A stretch of DNA of 64,000 nt from NCBI RefSeq assembly GCF_023273875.1, contig NZ_CP096882.1:310001-374000 (forward strand). Direction: 5' to 3'. The stretch comes from Pseudarthrobacter sp. SSS035 (lineage in GTDB: Bacteria; Actinomycetota; Actinomycetes; Actinomycetales; Micrococcaceae). The notes below the pieces were generated by a model, which searched no databases, was not told where the DNA came from, and saw only the letters and a list, made by a program, of their open reading frames with translations. The position numbers and the translations under genes are program-made. This document shows positions 62,770 to 64,000 of the stretch, piece after piece; position 1 is the stretch's first letter; each line of letters begins with the position of its first letter.

Positions 62770-64000
62770 GTGGACTGGGTTTCCTGGTTCGATGCGCCGG
62801 AGTACGGATTCGCCCGGCAGGTGCTGCAGCGAGGTGTGGCGGCACTGTTCTTCGTTGCGTTCCTGTCCTCCCTGAACCAGTTCCCTGCGCTGCTGGGCGA
62901 ACGTGGCCTGCTGCCGGTTCCGGACTATCTGGAAGGGTTCAGCGCGCGCCGGCGGCCCACGCTGTTCCGTTGGCGCTATTCGGACCGGCTGCTGCGTGGT
63001 GTCTGCCTCACCGGACTGGCAATTTCCGCCCTCCTGGTGGCCGGCATCCCCCAGCTTGGGCCACCGTGGGTTCCGCTGATCGCCTTTCTGGCCCTGTGGC
63101 TGCTTTACATGTCGATCGTCAACGTGGGGCAGACGTTTTATGGCTTCGGCTGGGAAATGCTGCTGTTGGAGGCCGGGTTCACGGTGGCCTTCCTTGGCTC
63201 GGACCAGACGGAGCCGCCGCGCACCATCCTGATCCTGATGGCCTGGCTCGTGTTCCGGCTGGAGTTCGGCGCCGGGATGATCAAGATCCGCGGCGGCCGG
63301 GAGTGGCGTGACCTGACCGCTCTCTACTATCACCATGAAACGCAGCCGATGCCGGGGCCGCTGAGCCGCCAGGCCCATCTCCTGCCCAAACCCTTCCACC
63401 GGCTGGAGGTCCTGGGGAACCATTTCGCCCAGCTCGTGGTGCCGTTCTTCCTCTTCGCACCGCAGCCCCTGGCAAGCGCCGCCGCCGGAATCATCATCTT
63501 CACCCAGCTGTGGCTGGTGGCCAGCGGCAACTTCGCGTGGCTGAACTGGATGGCCATTGTGCTGGCCTTCGCCGCGGTCAGCGACCCCGTGGCCCACGCC
63601 GTCTTGCCGTTCCTGCCGCTGGACGGGCATCCTGAGGCAGGCAGCCGCGGCAATCCCCCGTACTGGCTTGCCATCACCCTGGTGGCCACAATGCTGCTGG
63701 TAGTCCTGAGCTACTGGCCCGTGCGCAACCTGCTCTCCAAGGGGCAGCTGATGAATGCCAGCTTCAACCGCTGGCAGCTGGTCAACACGTACGGCGCGTT
63801 TGGCACCGTGACCAAGCACCGCGTCGAGATCGTCGTGGACGGCACCCTGGACGAAGAACCTGAGGACTCAGCAGACTGGCGCGAATATGCGTTTAAGGGC
63901 AAACCCGGAGATCTCCGCCGGCTGCCCCGCCAGTGGGCGCCCTACCACCTGCGGCTGGACTGGCTGATGTGGTTCCTGCCGTTGCGAACCGTCCACGAGG
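62770..64000 (+). CDS. Lipase maturation factor family protein (cut by window edge)
   Basis: This is the first about 410 residues of a polytopic membrane protein with the lipase maturation factor (LMF1-like) features. The start is WVSWFDAPEYGFARQVLQRG. Later segments are FYGFGWEMLLLEAGFTVAFLG, RLEFGAGMIKIRGGREWRDL and LTALYYHHETQPMPGPLSRQ. At least eight helices are visible. In animals LMF1 folds lipases in the ER; the bacterial role is unknown. The GTG at 62770 is chosen by similarity of the N-terminus; a GTG at 62761 is possible. The frame is open to the right edge. Confidence 0.88.
   Translation, partial: MDWVSWFDAPEYGFARQVLQRGVAALFFVAFLSSLNQFPALLGERGLLPVPDYLEGFSARRRPTLFRWRYSDRLLRGVCLTGLAISALLVAGIPQLGPPWVPLIAFLALWLLYMSIVNVGQTFYGFGWEMLLLEAGFTVAFLGSDQTEPPRTILILMAWLVFRLEFGAGMIKIRGGREWRDLTALYYHHETQPMPGPLSRQAHLLPKPFHRLEVLGNHFAQLVVPFFLFAPQPLASAAAGIIIFTQLWLVASGNFAWLNWMAIVLAFAAVSDPVAHAVLPFLPLDGHPEAGSRGNPPYWLAITLVATMLLVVLSYWPVRNLLSKGQLMNASFNRWQLVNTYGAFGTVTKHRVEIVVDGTLDEEPEDSADWREYAFKGKPGDLRRLPRQWAPYHLRLDWLMWFLPLRTVHE

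Overview
The window is a chromosomal stretch from a high-GC Gram-positive bacterium. The most likely source is an Arthrobacter/Pseudarthrobacter-type member of the Micrococcaceae. This is judged from GC-rich codon use, many GTG/TTG starts, protein sequences typical of actinobacteria (ClgR, DUF3046, PNPase/GpsI, Rip1-like protease, DUF222-HNH protein) and gene order. I saw no rRNA, tRNA, CRISPR array, insertion sequence or prophage.

The backbone is read almost entirely on the minus strand and follows the conserved actinobacterial order: recA (cut at the left edge), DUF3046, clgR, cinA, pgsA, ftsK, rnj, dapA, dapB, M16 peptidase, pnp, rpsO, ribF, truB, rbfA, infB, ylxR, nusA, rimP, proS, ispG, site-2 protease and dxr. 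These genes cover recombination, chromosome segregation, RNA decay, lysine and cell-wall precursors, translation initiation, tRNA charging and the MEP isoprenoid pathway.

Accessory blocks are inserted between the backbone genes. (1) 9.1-11.7 kb holds a LexA-box promoter driving a small protein and a nitrilase-family gene, plus a membrane protein. (2) 13.1-19.2 kb is a molybdenum-cofactor cluster: a membrane-anchored sulfite-oxidase-fold enzyme, moeA, moaC, mog and moaE on one strand, with moaA and moaD divergent. (3) 19.3-23.1 kb holds a DUF222-HNH endonuclease-like gene, a LuxR-type regulator broken by a 13-bp tandem duplication, and two small genes. (4) 27.6-29.7 kb is kynA-kynU for tryptophan breakdown. 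(5) 32.8-35.8 kb holds an aminotransferase, a deaminase and a secreted beta-propeller protein. (6) 41.9-47.2 kb holds a DUF4439 ferritin-like protein, a VIT/CCC1 transporter, a small-molecule kinase, a PLP decarboxylase and a TSUP transporter. (7) 49.4-51.6 kb is an ABC exporter with its own TetR regulator and a palindromic operator. (8) 54.1-59.4 kb holds a TetR/MFS efflux pair, an SMP-30 lactonase, and a SatD operon preceded by AT-rich palindromes. The right edge cuts a lipase-maturation-factor gene.

The most interesting signals are regulatory or structural. They are the LexA-controlled, apparently leaderless gene at 10.3 kb; the 13-bp duplication that shifts the LuxR gene out of frame; the molybdoenzyme with an internal twin-arginine motif after four membrane helices; the palindrome array ahead of satD; the hairpin that would cover the pnp ribosome-binding site; and the large nested hairpin between infB and rbfA. 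All calls come from reading the sequence; no database search was run.
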